Program-made: the position numbers and the translations under genes | Source: a virus | Reading direction: 5' to 3' (one strand) | Length of the DNA: 39,749 bases | Virus record (IMG/VR): IMGVR_UViG_3300023179_000236 | Location: 1 to 39,749 of that record | In this document: positions 1-7,522 of the stretch, piece after piece | How positions within the stretch are numbered: the first letter of the stretch is position 1 | Layout of the letters: each line of letters opens with the position of its first letter | Notes under the pieces: model-generated | What the model saw: only the letters and a program-made list of their open reading frames with translations | The model's database searches: none | Told to the model about the DNA's origin: nothing

Positions 1-137
1 TGCTTAAAAGGGTCACCTTGAGCCGCTATATTAGCGCCGATACCAGCTAGCTTTTTGTCATTATTCCAGTTTTCGGGGTCAAATATGTTTATGCTTTGCA
101 AAAAACTACCCATCATTTTTGCTGGGGAATAATTCTT
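1..137. repeat. Terminal direct repeat, left copy (circle-closing overlap)
   Basis: These 137 bases recur at 39614-39749. The two copies are identical except for one base in a G run: GGGG at 124-127 here, GGG at 39737-39739 there. A repeat this short lying inside a structural gene is best explained as the overlap of a circular or circularly permuted genome, not as a biological terminal repeat. Only the left version keeps the tape measure reading frame open across the join. Confidence 0.93.
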
Positions 138-1448
138 GAAATCTAAAGCCTCTCTTATAGACTTTCCTAGGTTCTCAAAAGCCTTGACCGTTTGGTTAAC
201 ACTTACAACCATTATATCAGCCCAAGTAACCGTCACCCCTTCAACTAACTTCATCTCTGCTTTAACTAATTGCAATAAGCCCACAACACTTAATAAGGCT
301 GCTGCAACAGTAGTACCCACAGCAAGGCCAGCAGCAGGGCCACCCACTAAAGCAGTCGCACCACCTACACCAATACCAGCCGCAATAGCCGCCACACTAC
401 CAATAATGCCGCCCGCTATAGGCTGTAATGACCTTAAGCTATTGGCAATCATCTGGATGCCTTGGTTAATCCCAAAGGTGACACTTTCCACATCCTTACT
501 AGAGCCAATAAGCTCTACAAATGAGTTATTCAATGAAGTCATAGCCCTATCAAAAGATATCGGCATACGGGCAAACTCAGTATTAATCTTGTTGGTGTTT
601 TTTAAAATAGCCTCAAACACTTCAACGTTAGTAATCTTGCCCTGCTTAACCATTCGGATAAACTGGCCCGATGTCATCCCCATGCCGTCTGCAATCTTAT
701 TAACAAGCACGGGCATTGTATCAATAATGCTTCTAAACTCCTCCATCTGAACAATAGGAGAGCCTAGCGCTTGGCTAAACTGCAACAAACCATCTCTCAT
801 CTGTTCATTAGATGAGCCACCAATAACCCCAATTTTAGCTACAAGGTCAGTAAGCTTTAATAACTCAACATTAGAGCGCCCCAAGTCTTTTTGGGCTATC
901 CCTAGGCGCTGAAACAGCTTTAAACCGTCCTCAATAGATACACCCGTTTTACTGGATATAGCAATTAACTCTTTTTGAACAGCAACATAATCACCTGTAT
1001 CATGTACTACGTTTTTAACCCTAGCGCTCATCATTGCCATACTGTTAGAAGCACCACCAATAGCAGAAATTAATCTTCCAGCGCCTAGGGATGTCACAAC
1101 AGCACCTAAACCAGCCGCTAACTGGCTCATACTAGAGCCAGCCCTTTGGGCCTCAACACTTGCAGCCTCTAATTGTTGTTTTAACTTAGCATTAGCCATT
1201 GCAAGCTTTTGTGTTTCTAGCGCTGCCTTTTCCGCACTAGCACGCATCTTGTCCATACGGTTAGAAGCCAATACAAGCTTTTGGGCGTTTTCCTCTGTCC
1301 TTAGTGAAACAACTTTTTGAGACTTGGTTAGCTTATCCGCACTTTTCCCAGCCCCGTCAGTGGCTTTCGCTAAATCGTCTAAAGCTTTTTCAGCTTTTTT
1401 AGCCTTACTAGAGTCTATCTCATACTGTAATTTAATTAAATCACTCAT
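1..1448 (-). CDS. Tape measure protein, N-terminal part (continues at 39749)
   Basis: The ATG at 1448-1446 overlaps the stop of the upstream tail chaperone frame (ATGAGTGA). The frame stays open to base 1 and continues across the circle join into the segment at the right end, giving a protein of about 1067 aa. The first 110 residues are Lys/Ala-rich, charged and coiled-coil-like. Around residues 195-280 there are motifs typical of the tape measure N-terminal domain: GGSSNEQMRDGLLQ, QFSQALGSPIVQMEEFRS and FIRMVKQGKITNVEVFEAI. A Gly/Ala-rich hydrophobic stretch is encoded at about 300-440. The protein should set tail length, pass through the tail tube and help DNA cross the inner membrane. The split is an artefact of where the circle was opened. 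Confidence 0.93.
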   Translation of the reverse strand, partial: MSDLIKLQYEIDSSKAKKAEKALDDLAKATDGAGKSADKLTKSQKVVSLRTEENAQKLVLASNRMDKMRASAEKAALETQKLAMANAKLKQQLEAASVEAQRAGSSMSQLAAGLGAVVTSLGAGRLISAIGGASNSMAMMSARVKNVVHDTGDYVAVQKELIAISSKTGVSIEDGLKLFQRLGIAQKDLGRSNVELLKLTDLVAKIGVIGGSSNEQMRDGLLQFSQALGSPIVQMEEFRSIIDTMPVLVNKIADGMGMTSGQFIRMVKQGKITNVEVFEAILKNTNKINTEFARMPISFDRAMTSLNNSFVELIGSSKDVESVTFGINQGIQMIANSLRSLQPIAGGIIGSVAAIAAGIGVGGATALVGGPAAGLAVGTTVAAALLSVVGLLQLVKAEMKLVEGVTVTWADIMVVSVNQTVKAFENLGKSIREALDFKNYSPAKMMGSFLQSINIFDPENWNNDKKLAGIGANIAAQGDPFK

Positions 1449-1815
1449 TTAATGCAGCCATAGCCTCTAGGTAAGCGTTATCAATAACCTTAATTAGCCT
1501 TACAGTTTCCCAGCAATAATCCAAGCCAGTCAACTCAAAATAAGACTTAATCTCATTATAGCTTATAGGTAACGGGCCACCCATACCGCTTTGACGTGTC
1601 TCTGAAATATCCTTAAACACCCTAACCAAAGGCGTAAAAAACTCAGGCGCATCAGGCACATCTAATTCAGGCGGCATTACACCCGTTTGTTGCCACACAA
1701 TTTCTAAGTGTTCACGCAAGGTAAGCTTACCCACCTTTTTATGAAGGGCAACATTACCTTTAATATGTGTTACGAGCTTTTCTAAGCCTTGCTCTATGCT
1801 TAACTCGTCTGTTTC
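1441..1815 (-). CDS. Tail assembly chaperone, -1 frameshift extension (gpT-like)
   Basis: This 124-residue frame is fused to the upstream 149-aa frame by a -1 ribosomal shift at 1815-1821, giving a product of about 269 aa. Counted alone it has only a GTG start in mid-frame (97 aa), with no ribosome binding site of note. The frame stays open from the slippery site through residues ETDELSIEQGLEKLV into GKLTLREHLEIVWQQTG. In lambda and many other long-tailed phages the gene pair between major tail protein and tape measure is expressed this way: the short and long forms act as tail assembly chaperones that load the tape measure and recruit tail tube subunits. The gene stops inside the tape measure start codon. 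Confidence 0.85.
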   Translation of the reverse strand, partial: ETDELSIEQGLEKLVTHIKGNVALHKKVGKLTLREHLEIVWQQTGVMPPELDVPDAPEFFTPLVRVFKDISETRQSGMGGPLPISYNEIKSYFELTGLDYCWETVRLIKVIDNAYLEAMAALNE

Positions 1816-2249
1816 AAAAAATTAGACTCATCCCCAACAAAGTCATCGACTTGGGCACGAATACCATGGAAACGCTTTAGCAATCTAACAGCAGCCGCAT
1901 GGCTATAAATTAAACAGTTTTTATCGTCAAAAGTAGCACCAGCCTTAGTGAAATATTCTTTAAGTTCATCGCTATTGACCTGTAGGTTTTGAATCCCTGT
2001 AATACAAGTGGCTAGCGTGTCGATGTTTTCAGCTTCCACTTGCTCGGACTTAACCATAGCCTTAGAAGACTTAGCCACTTTGCTTACTCTATCGTTTTGA
2101 ATCTTATGTTGTTTAGCTCTAACAGTAGGGTGAAAAACACTCACAACATATAAGCCAACAGGATTGCCATCCAACTCCATCGCTACGCCATTAGAACCTT
2201 CTAGCGCTAAAAAGCGGGGCTTATCTTCAATTAGTAAATCATCTAACAT
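1800..2249 (-). CDS. Tail assembly chaperone, short form (gpG-like)
   Basis: A 149-aa protein lying between the major tail protein and the tape measure, the standard place for the tail chaperone. I take the second ATG (2249): a GGGAG sequence lies about 10 bases before it, but directly abuts the first ATG at 2258. The middle is Lys/Ser/Val-rich (KVAKSSKAMVKSEQ) and probably flexible; the C-terminal part looks helical. The last four codons follow the slippery site, so most ribosomes make this short form and a minority make the 269-aa fusion. It is named by position and frameshift architecture, not by sequence similarity that I recognise. Confidence 0.8.
   Translation of the reverse strand: MLDDLLIEDKPRFLALEGSNGVAMELDGNPVGLYVVSVFHPTVRAKQHKIQNDRVSKVAKSSKAMVKSEQVEAENIDTLATCITGIQNLQVNSDELKEYFTKAGATFDDKNCLIYSHAAAVRLLKRFHGIRAQVDDFVGDESNFLKQTS
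1815..1821 (-). promoter_or_regulatory. Programmed -1 frameshift site T TTT TTG
   Basis: On the minus strand the short chaperone frame reads AAT TTT TTG AAA, which contains the canonical heptamer T TTT TTG in the right phase. It lies four codons before the stop of the short form. Slipping back one base opens the frame that runs on to 1441. Position, heptamer type and downstream open frame all match the G/GT arrangement of lambda-like tails. Confidence 0.85.
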
Positions 2250-2294
2250 AAAAACCATACTCCCTATAAACTAACCTTTTAAATAATACCACAG

Positions 2295-2320
2295 AAAAAA
2301 CCACCGTTTTGAGGCGGTGG
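2295..2320 (-). terminator. Intrinsic terminator after the major tail protein gene
   Basis: On the minus strand: stem CCACCG / CGGTGG with an 8-base loop, followed by six T residues. It sits about 40 bases after the major tail protein stop and before the tail chaperones. Partial termination here would lower expression of the tape measure and tail-tip genes compared with capsid and tail tube. Confidence 0.85.
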
Positions 2321-2356
2321 CTAGGGGTAAGGAAAGAAAGTTGTTAGGTTGGAAAA

Positions 2357-3259
2357 TTAAGACTTAACCAGCTTGATTGGGGTAGCTTCACTTGAATCTC
2401 TCAAAGCAGTAAACCCAATTGTAGCAACACGGCTGCCCGTACCAGTTTCATCAATAGAGTGGCTGGTGTATTTAATCGTGGGCATTGAGAAGGTATAAGT
2501 GCTAGTGCCGTCAGTTAGCGCAACACTTAATGAGCTAGCAGTTTCGTTTAAAAACTTATTTAACAAGCTAGCGCTTTCAAAGTATGCACTAAAGTTACCA
2601 GTTACCATAGCGGTGCTGTTTTCCAGTTGCGCCCCAGTGGTTGACCCAATAACAAAGTTAGCAGCCAAATTATTGTTAATCTCAAAATCAAGGCTAGTAA
2701 CAGTAGCAATAGAGCTGCCGCCCTCATTCAACACAGCGTTTAAGCAAGTCATAGGCTGGTTACCACTAGCAGCGGTTGGGGTTGCATCAATAGAGCCTGT
2801 GGCAGTAACCATGTTCTTGCCAAGTAAATCAAACTCGGCCATAACAAGTTCGTTTACATTCATCGAGAAACCAACACGGCTAACAGTCATACCAGTAAAC
2901 AAACGATAAACGCCACTAAGGTCATTCACACGCTCCTCAATGGTAAAACTTTTCTGGGTTGTGCCGATTTTCATAATGCCAGTGGAAATAGTGCTAAAGA
3001 AAGCACTTTCCAAGAAAGCATCATAATCAGTAGCCTTTAACTCGCACGAAATAGTGCCTTCAGCAGTTCTTACGCCGTGCTTAAGAAACTCACGCATTCT
3101 GTCGCTACGGATTTCACTACTTTCTAGAATCTCTTTAGACAGGTTTAAAGATGAGTTATTAACAGGTAGCAAAATAGTGGAGGGGCTACCAGGGGTTGTT
3201 CCCCATGTGGACTCTGCCACATAGGCTAAATCGGTTCTTGACGCTTGTGCGAATACCAT
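2357..3259 (-). CDS. Major tail (tube) protein
   Basis: A 300-aa protein. The N-terminus MVFAQASRTDLAYVAESTWG is typical of phage tail tube subunits, where a short pre-strand is followed by a statement such as AxESTWGTTP. The composition is rich in Ser/Thr/Asn and beta-prone throughout, with an Ig-like Ser/Thr-rich C-terminal third. It should polymerise into stacked rings around the tape measure. The start has a good AGGAG box 12 bases upstream. It follows the tail terminator gene and precedes an intrinsic terminator and the tail chaperones, as expected. Confidence 0.85.
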   Translation of the reverse strand: MVFAQASRTDLAYVAESTWGTTPGSPSTILLPVNNSSLNLSKEILESSEIRSDRMREFLKHGVRTAEGTISCELKATDYDAFLESAFFSTISTGIMKIGTTQKSFTIEERVNDLSGVYRLFTGMTVSRVGFSMNVNELVMAEFDLLGKNMVTATGSIDATPTAASGNQPMTCLNAVLNEGGSSIATVTSLDFEINNNLAANFVIGSTTGAQLENSTAMVTGNFSAYFESASLLNKFLNETASSLSVALTDGTSTYTFSMPTIKYTSHSIDETGTGSRVATIGFTALRDSSEATPIKLVKS

Positions 3260-3312
3260 AATTAAAAAGCTCCTATAATCTTAGTTACATTGTACAAAAT
3301 CACTGTTTATAA

Positions 3313-3726
3313 TCACTCAAAGCAGAACCACTCAACGGTTATGGGTATCTGATACCACCCGTCGAAGTCTAAAGCGCTACCCCTACGCTCGCAAAAGCGC
3401 ACATTGACAATAGTGCTTAAGCCTGTCTCAGTTAGCACCGTGCCCGCCTTGAATTGCTCTAAAATACTATCTACAATAGTATCTGCTAATTGTGGCCCCT
3501 TATCCCTAGGGTAAAACAAATCAATAAAGAACAAGCCCCGCATTTCACGCCCTGCATTAGGGCCTAAAGTTGCTGGCCTGCTAGATGTATGCACCACGGC
3601 GCATTTGATAAACGTAGCGCCCTCAGTAGGCTTATAGTTAAAGTTCTCATAGGCAATAGGGTAATTGCCCGTCATAATATCCAAGCGCTTCTCTAGTAAT
3701 ACCCTAATATCTTTAAGCGTTGCCAT
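3313..3726 (-). CDS. Tail terminator / tail completion protein (gpU- or DUF4128-like)
   Basis: A 137-aa protein between the HK97 gp10-like protein and the major tail protein. The fold pattern fits tail terminators of the gpU/DUF4128 kind: an N-terminal helix (LKDIRVLLEKRLDIM), beta strands with a conserved-looking central segment (GLFFIDLFYPRDKG), a helix (LADTIVDSILEQFKAG) and a C-terminal strand (WYQIPITVEWFCFE). Such proteins cap the tail tube and join it to the head. It overlaps the preceding gene by 14 bases. The function rests on gene order plus general sequence pattern. Confidence 0.7.
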   Translation of the reverse strand: MATLKDIRVLLEKRLDIMTGNYPIAYENFNYKPTEGATFIKCAVVHTSSRPATLGPNAGREMRGLFFIDLFYPRDKGPQLADTIVDSILEQFKAGTVLTETGLSTIVNVRFCERRGSALDFDGWYQIPITVEWFCFE

Positions 3727-4126
3727 TAGCGTTTATCCTCATTAAAGTGGCTTGGGCAATCTGGTCTGCTTTAGCTATCGCAATCCTAACCATACCGTTA
3801 GGGGCTTGCTGGCTATGCCCATACTCAAGCGGCAAAATATAAGCTACGTTATTACCACTTATAAACTTGTCACCTACTTTTAGATTAGCCACTGTTTGAG
3901 CTGTTTGCGCTTCAGGATTAGCCCGCTGGCCCTTCTCAAGGTTAAAGGCAACAGGCGTATTGATACTTGTGAACCAGTGGTTACGAGCAAACCCCGTATC
4001 AATCGGCGTAGTGGTGATAATTTCATTATTTAAATCTTGGCAAAAGGCTCTATAAAAGCGCTCGCTTTTTTGCTTAGCACGCTTTACCCAATCACTCATA
4101 TCTCTACCAAACTTAGAGCCGCTCAT
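3713..4126 (-). CDS. HK97 gp10-like head-tail joining protein
   Basis: A 137-aa protein counted from the ATG at 4126, which overlaps the previous stop as TAATG; an upstream in-frame Met at 4144 lies inside the neighbour. It shows hallmarks of the HK97 gp10 family: TPIDTGFARNHW, a strand plus NNVAYILPLEYGHSQQAP, and GMVRIAIA. This family forms part of the neck between connector and tail. The gene order here (adaptor, stopper, gp10-like, tail terminator, tail tube) is the usual one. Confidence 0.88.
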   Translation of the reverse strand: MSGSKFGRDMSDWVKRAKQKSERFYRAFCQDLNNEIITTTPIDTGFARNHWFTSINTPVAFNLEKGQRANPEAQTAQTVANLKVGDKFISGNNVAYILPLEYGHSQQAPNGMVRIAIAKADQIAQATLMRINANGNA

Positions 4127-4473
4127 TACAACCTCACTTGGCAAACATGGGCCACAATATCGCTGCCTTCTCTAATCGTATGCACCGCTATAATTCTGTA
4201 CTTCAAATCCTCAAATACAATCTTGTTAGATACTTTAGGCGTTATAGCAAGCCCCTTTGCCGCAATAAGTGCTTTCCTATCAGATTGCAAAATGCTAGTA
4301 CCGTCTTTATCTTTGCTCGCATAATCAACCACACAACCAATAGCCTCATAAGTTACAATCGTTGGCTCAGTTAGCCCCGCCGCTGGGCTGTAAGTAGGGG
4401 CTGTTAAACCTTGCTCAATCTGCAAAGGCTGCCCCATATCAGCTAATAAAAACTTAATTGCACTAGATAACAC
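4126..4473 (-). CDS. Head-tail connector / head closure protein
   Basis: A 115-aa protein with the N-terminus MLSSAIKFLLADMGQPLQI and a run of beta strands, ending AHVCQVRL. Size, beta-rich character and position between the adaptor and gp10-like genes match head-closure (stopper) proteins. It overlaps the upstream gene by 11 bases and shares TAATG with the downstream one, so the neck genes are translationally coupled. I do not recognise a specific family motif. Confidence 0.6.
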   Translation of the reverse strand: MLSSAIKFLLADMGQPLQIEQGLTAPTYSPAAGLTEPTIVTYEAIGCVVDYASKDKDGTSILQSDRKALIAAKGLAITPKVSNKIVFEDLKYRIIAVHTIREGSDIVAHVCQVRL

Positions 4474-4891
4474 GGCCAGCGCCCCTCATAGAGGAGTCAA
4501 ACTGCCCTACATAAAAAGCATCAGGCATCCTATTAGTATCAGCTCTCAAAGCGTCAACCTCACTCACATTGACACCAGTAGCCAATAACCCAGCACAAGC
4601 GTTCAATTCACCAGCCTTACGCTTGATATTGCTTGCCATTTCAGTAAAATGCTTTTGTAGCTGTGAGTACTTAACACTCACGCTCTCAATATCGGTATCC
4701 ACTTTACTGGCATACTTAGCCGCAATAGATAAGCAGCATTGTTCAGCAGCGCTAACATAGCCACCAAACAGCGTTACCATAGCGCTAATAGACTCATCCT
4801 CTAGATGATAATCATCACTATCGGTATCGCCAATAAAAAAACGCACCTTGCTAACGTCGTTGTCAAGGGCGGGGTTAAAACTAAAGCTCAT
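4463..4891 (-). CDS. Head-tail adaptor protein (gp6-like)
   Basis: A 142-aa, mostly helical protein. Near its start it has the pattern VRFFIGDTDSDDYHLEDE, typical of phage head-tail adaptors of the HK97 gp6 / SPP1 gp15 kind (VRxLIGDTD followed by an acidic segment and a helix). A long helix with AAEQCCLSIAAKYASKVD follows. These proteins form a ring under the portal. It starts a few bases after a 51-aa gene downstream of the major capsid, the usual neck position. Confidence 0.72.
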   Translation of the reverse strand: MSFSFNPALDNDVSKVRFFIGDTDSDDYHLEDESISAMVTLFGGYVSAAEQCCLSIAAKYASKVDTDIESVSVKYSQLQKHFTEMASNIKRKAGELNACAGLLATGVNVSEVDALRADTNRMPDAFYVGQFDSSMRGAGRVI

Positions 4892-4895
4892 TTAA

Positions 4896-5051
4896 TCAGC
4901 CTTTTACTGCCTCAATACGGCCAGCCGCTAAAAATCTTTTAATAGTGTCTTGAGACTTAGAACCAAAAGAGTCACCCAACTTGTAAAACTTACCCTCATG
5001 ATTGAAGGCCGTTAAACAAATGTAAGTAAGCTCTTTTGATTCTTTAGTCAT
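4896..5051 (-). CDS. Small protein between capsid and adaptor genes
   Basis: A 51-aa protein starting MTKESKELTYICLTAF and ending KRFLAAGRIEAVKG. It is a compact alpha/beta protein with the pattern 'strand, FYKLGDSF, helix, LAAGRI', as in small phage head proteins that follow the capsid gene and sit in front of the adaptor (a Rho-N-like or DUF7210-type role is possible but not provable here). Start and stop fit tightly between the neighbours, and the codon use matches them. Function unknown. Confidence 0.7.
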   Translation of the reverse strand: MTKESKELTYICLTAFNHEGKFYKLGDSFGSKSQDTIKRFLAAGRIEAVKG

Positions 5052-5062
5052 CTTAATTCACC

Positions 5063-6076
5063 TTACAAGCAATCGTACATAAAGTAACCAGTGTCAGTAG
5101 ATACGATTTCAGGGGCGTTGTGTAACACACCGTCAACCATAATTGCACCACGCTTATTGGGGTCATTCCAAGTGGCGATATAAACACCATTAGAACCACC
5201 GCCACCTTTGTAACCAGTCCAGTTAAAGTGGTAACCAGCAGCAGGGGTGTTCTTAGAAGGGGTGTCAGGTGCGTAGCTAATCAAGATGTTATCGCCAAAC
5301 ACTTCAGCCATAGAAGCGGTAGCGCCGTGGTTAGCAGTGTTGTAAATTGCACTAGATACAACTAGATTTTTCTCTTTAATACCTAGCGCACCAGCAATTT
5401 CAGCAGCACCTACTTGGCCATCACCCATACCGCTAGCACTAGAAATGCCTTTGGTATATTTAACACGCTCAATAACGGTGGAGTGCTTAGCAATTGCTCT
5501 GAACACTTTGTAGCTCATAGAAACGGTTAAGTCTTGGGCCATGATGCCAGTGGTTTCATAGATTTTAACTAAACCAGCTTCAATAGCATTCAAGGGGTTA
5601 GCAGCAGACTCACCAAACTTATAGAAGCCAGTGCCGCCAGTAGTACCCACAACGGTAGTACCCCAAACACCAGTAACTAAAGCGGTAGCAGCAAACTCAA
5701 GCTCTTGTTTCAACAACAACTGGTTAGTAATAAACTCAACAGCCGTTTGATACAAGTCAATCTGTCCACCAGCTTGGCTAGCAGCTTCACCAAACACCTC
5801 TAAGTCGATTGCATTAGCTAATGCTTTCAACTCACTACGGTAAGTGCCGTTGGTAATAGCGAACTGCCCAACAGGCGTATCAACTAAAGGCCCAACCTTT
5901 TCAGCTTGTGAGCGCATCATATCGGCTTTACTTAACTTATAGTAAACGCCTGCAATGTCACCTACAGCGATAGGCTTAAAGATTTTAGCCGCAACGTAGG
6001 CCTCTTGCTTTTGCATGTAAGCTGTAGAGATGTTACTCAAAACACCGTTAACAGCATATCCAGTAGGGTTACTCAT
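5063..6076 (-). CDS. Major capsid protein
   Basis: A 337-aa protein of the size and position expected for the coat protein, after scaffold and decoration genes. Features common to phage major capsid proteins of the Mu/encapsulin-like and E-like groups are visible: an N-terminal helix region (YMQKQEAYVAAKIFKPIAVG), a P-domain-like helix segment (ITNQLLLKQELEFAATAL), the motif LTVSMSYKVFRAIAKH and a C-terminal Gly-rich segment with the closing strands RGAIMVDGVLHNAPEIVS. It forms the icosahedral shell. The start follows a good ribosome binding site (AGGAG). Confidence 0.88.
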   Translation of the reverse strand: MSNPTGYAVNGVLSNISTAYMQKQEAYVAAKIFKPIAVGDIAGVYYKLSKADMMRSQAEKVGPLVDTPVGQFAITNGTYRSELKALANAIDLEVFGEAASQAGGQIDLYQTAVEFITNQLLLKQELEFAATALVTGVWGTTVVGTTGGTGFYKFGESAANPLNAIEAGLVKIYETTGIMAQDLTVSMSYKVFRAIAKHSTVIERVKYTKGISSASGMGDGQVGAAEIAGALGIKEKNLVVSSAIYNTANHGATASMAEVFGDNILISYAPDTPSKNTPAAGYHFNWTGYKGGGGSNGVYIATWNDPNKRGAIMVDGVLHNAPEIVSTDTGYFMYDCL

Positions 6077-6088
6077 TGTTTAAAACTC

Positions 6089-6463
6089 CTAAACAGTGCC
6101 TTGGTAATCTAACGAAATTTCAATAATGTCACCACTTGCACCAGCAGCTTGCAGTGCTTGGCCTTGAATATGACCGCCAGTGGTAGCAGTAACTGCTAAA
6201 CCAGCGTTGTCACTCATAACCAAAGCGCCACGGGTGATAGCAGCACCAGCCTTAACTAATGCCTTAGCACCAAAGCGGGTAACAACAGCAGTTACATCAG
6301 CAGCATTAGGCTTATTATCAAGTACGCCAGCCACACGACCACCACTAGTAGTGTTTACAGCAACTTTGCCGCTAGAGTTGACCACTACAAACTTGTATTG
6401 GTCAGCAGATAAGTCAGCATTAGCAGGCAGACTTAATCTTGTTACTTCTTGGAAGTTAGCCAT
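6089..6463 (-). CDS. Capsid decoration protein (DUF2190-like)
   Basis: A 124-aa, Ala/Gly/Val-rich beta protein with the line 'GRVAGVLDNKPN', 'VKAGAAITRGALVMSDNAG' and a C-terminal EISLDYQGTV. This is the pattern of small head cement or decoration proteins of the DUF2190 type encoded directly before the major capsid gene. It should bind the outer capsid surface and stabilise it. It overlaps the scaffold stop by one base. Confidence 0.75.
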   Translation of the reverse strand: MANFQEVTRLSLPANADLSADQYKFVVVNSSGKVAVNTTSGGRVAGVLDNKPNAADVTAVVTRFGAKALVKAGAAITRGALVMSDNAGLAVTATTGGHIQGQALQAAGASGDIIEISLDYQGTV

Positions 6464-7137
6464 TATTGTTTTTCTCCTACAACTTGTGCGAATAACTCAG
6501 GATTAGAAAGCGCCGCTTTAGCAATGGATTGCTCCACAGTTAAACTAGCGTCAGCATCACGCAAGCTTTTAGCGATGTCCTCAATCTGTCCTTTAGAGTC
6601 ATCAGTAACAGCTTTAGCGATACCAACAGGCTTAACCAAAGTTGCAAACGCTTCATTAGCAGACTTAAGCAATTCTGTGAAAGCCGCTTTGGACTCATCA
6701 GAAACAGCCTTTTCAACTTCGTAAACAAGCTCTACAAGCTTATCGCTTTTAGCAATCACGTTAGGCAATTCAGTAGCCACACGCTTTTCGATAGCAGCAA
6801 TCTTGTTAGCTTTTTCAAGTTCAACTAACTTTTTCTCAAGGGTCTCAACAGAGCTAGCTTTTTCTAAAGCTTCCTTGTTGGCTTTTTCCAAAGCTTCCAC
6901 TTGCGCTTGTGCTTTTTCTAAAGCTTCGGCTTTTTCGTTAGCCGCCTTTTCTAAAGCTTCAATCTTTTCGTTAAGTTCCATTTTCAAGATATCCTCATCT
7001 TTGGTAACAGGGTTGTTTTTACTAACTATATCAAATCGCTTGAATAAAACCATTTCAGCTTCCTGATTAGCGGGGATGTCAACCAAGCTAATCTCGTTAA
7101 CGCTTATCTTGTTAAATATTTTAGTCTTTGTACTCAC
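6463..7137 (-). CDS. Head scaffolding protein
   Basis: A 224-aa protein. The first 30 residues carry VNEISLVDIPANQEAE, which resembles the C-terminal tail region of XkdF-like prohead proteases. Then comes a long Ala/Glu/Lys coiled coil with repeated EALEKA units (about residues 55-120), and a mixed C-terminal half with a charged helical end. Coiled-coil proteins between protease and capsid genes are scaffolds that guide prohead assembly and are then removed. It overlaps the protease gene by 17 bases in another frame, so the protease-linked tail and the scaffold may derive from one ancestral gene. Confidence 0.83.
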   Translation of the reverse strand: MSTKTKIFNKISVNEISLVDIPANQEAEMVLFKRFDIVSKNNPVTKDEDILKMELNEKIEALEKAANEKAEALEKAQAQVEALEKANKEALEKASSVETLEKKLVELEKANKIAAIEKRVATELPNVIAKSDKLVELVYEVEKAVSDESKAAFTELLKSANEAFATLVKPVGIAKAVTDDSKGQIEDIAKSLRDADASLTVEQSIAKAALSNPELFAQVVGEKQ

Positions 7138-7522
7138 CAGAACCTCCTATGCTAGCGGCTGCCAGTTTACCGCTTTTAACTAATCCCCACACTTTATCAT
7201 CATGAACTTTCATAACAACTAACCAGCCTTCAAAACCTAGGTCAATGCCAAGGGCTTTTTGTAGCTCGTTAGTAAAAAACATAGACTCAACCACATCACT
7301 AACCTTAATAGGTTCTTTTGACTCGTCATCTTTTAAATGCATTACGCCACCAGTGCGCTTGTTTAAAATAAACTCATGGGCAGCCGATTGCATGGCTTGT
7401 GTTTCAATAGAGTGGCCTTGTTTATCAATAAGTAATTCACCACCCTTAGTCGTTACACTTGCCCATACATAAGCTAACCGCTGGTCTTCATCAAAGCTTT
7501 TTAAAACTTGTTGTTCCATCAT
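7121..7522 (-). CDS. Prohead protease, XkdF-like
   Basis: A 133-aa protein of the XkdF / Peptidase S78_2 type. It has the signature regions DKQGHSIETQAM followed by the helix AHEFIL, MHLKDD, VVESMFF, GWLVVMKVHDDKVWGLVKSGKLAAASIGG. In this group the His of the MHL segment and the Ser of the last segment are candidate catalytic residues. It likely matures the head by cleaving scaffold and/or capsid. The start overlaps the Mu F-like gene stop by ATGA, with AGG a few bases upstream. Confidence 0.85.
   Translation of the reverse strand: MMEQQVLKSFDEDQRLAYVWASVTTKGGELLIDKQGHSIETQAMQSAAHEFILNKRTGGVMHLKDDESKEPIKVSDVVESMFFTNELQKALGIDLGFEGWLVVMKVHDDKVWGLVKSGKLAAASIGGSGEYKD

Noticed and set aside
1-137. 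End repeat considered as a true short terminal repeat
   Set aside because: It lies inside the tape measure gene and restores its frame when the circle is closed, so it is an assembly overlap.
136-750. Open plus-strand frame of 204 aa with an Ala/Thr/Pro-rich product
   Set aside because: It lies antisense to the tape measure gene, which has clear family motifs; the composition is what a reversed Ala/Gly-rich coding strand gives.
1441-1734. Separate 97-aa gene starting with GTG
   Set aside because: The frame is already open upstream to the slippery site and the start has no ribosome site, so it is better read as the frameshift extension.
2499-2909. Plus-strand frame of 136 aa
   Set aside because: Antisense to the major tail protein gene, no start signals, no recognisable domain.
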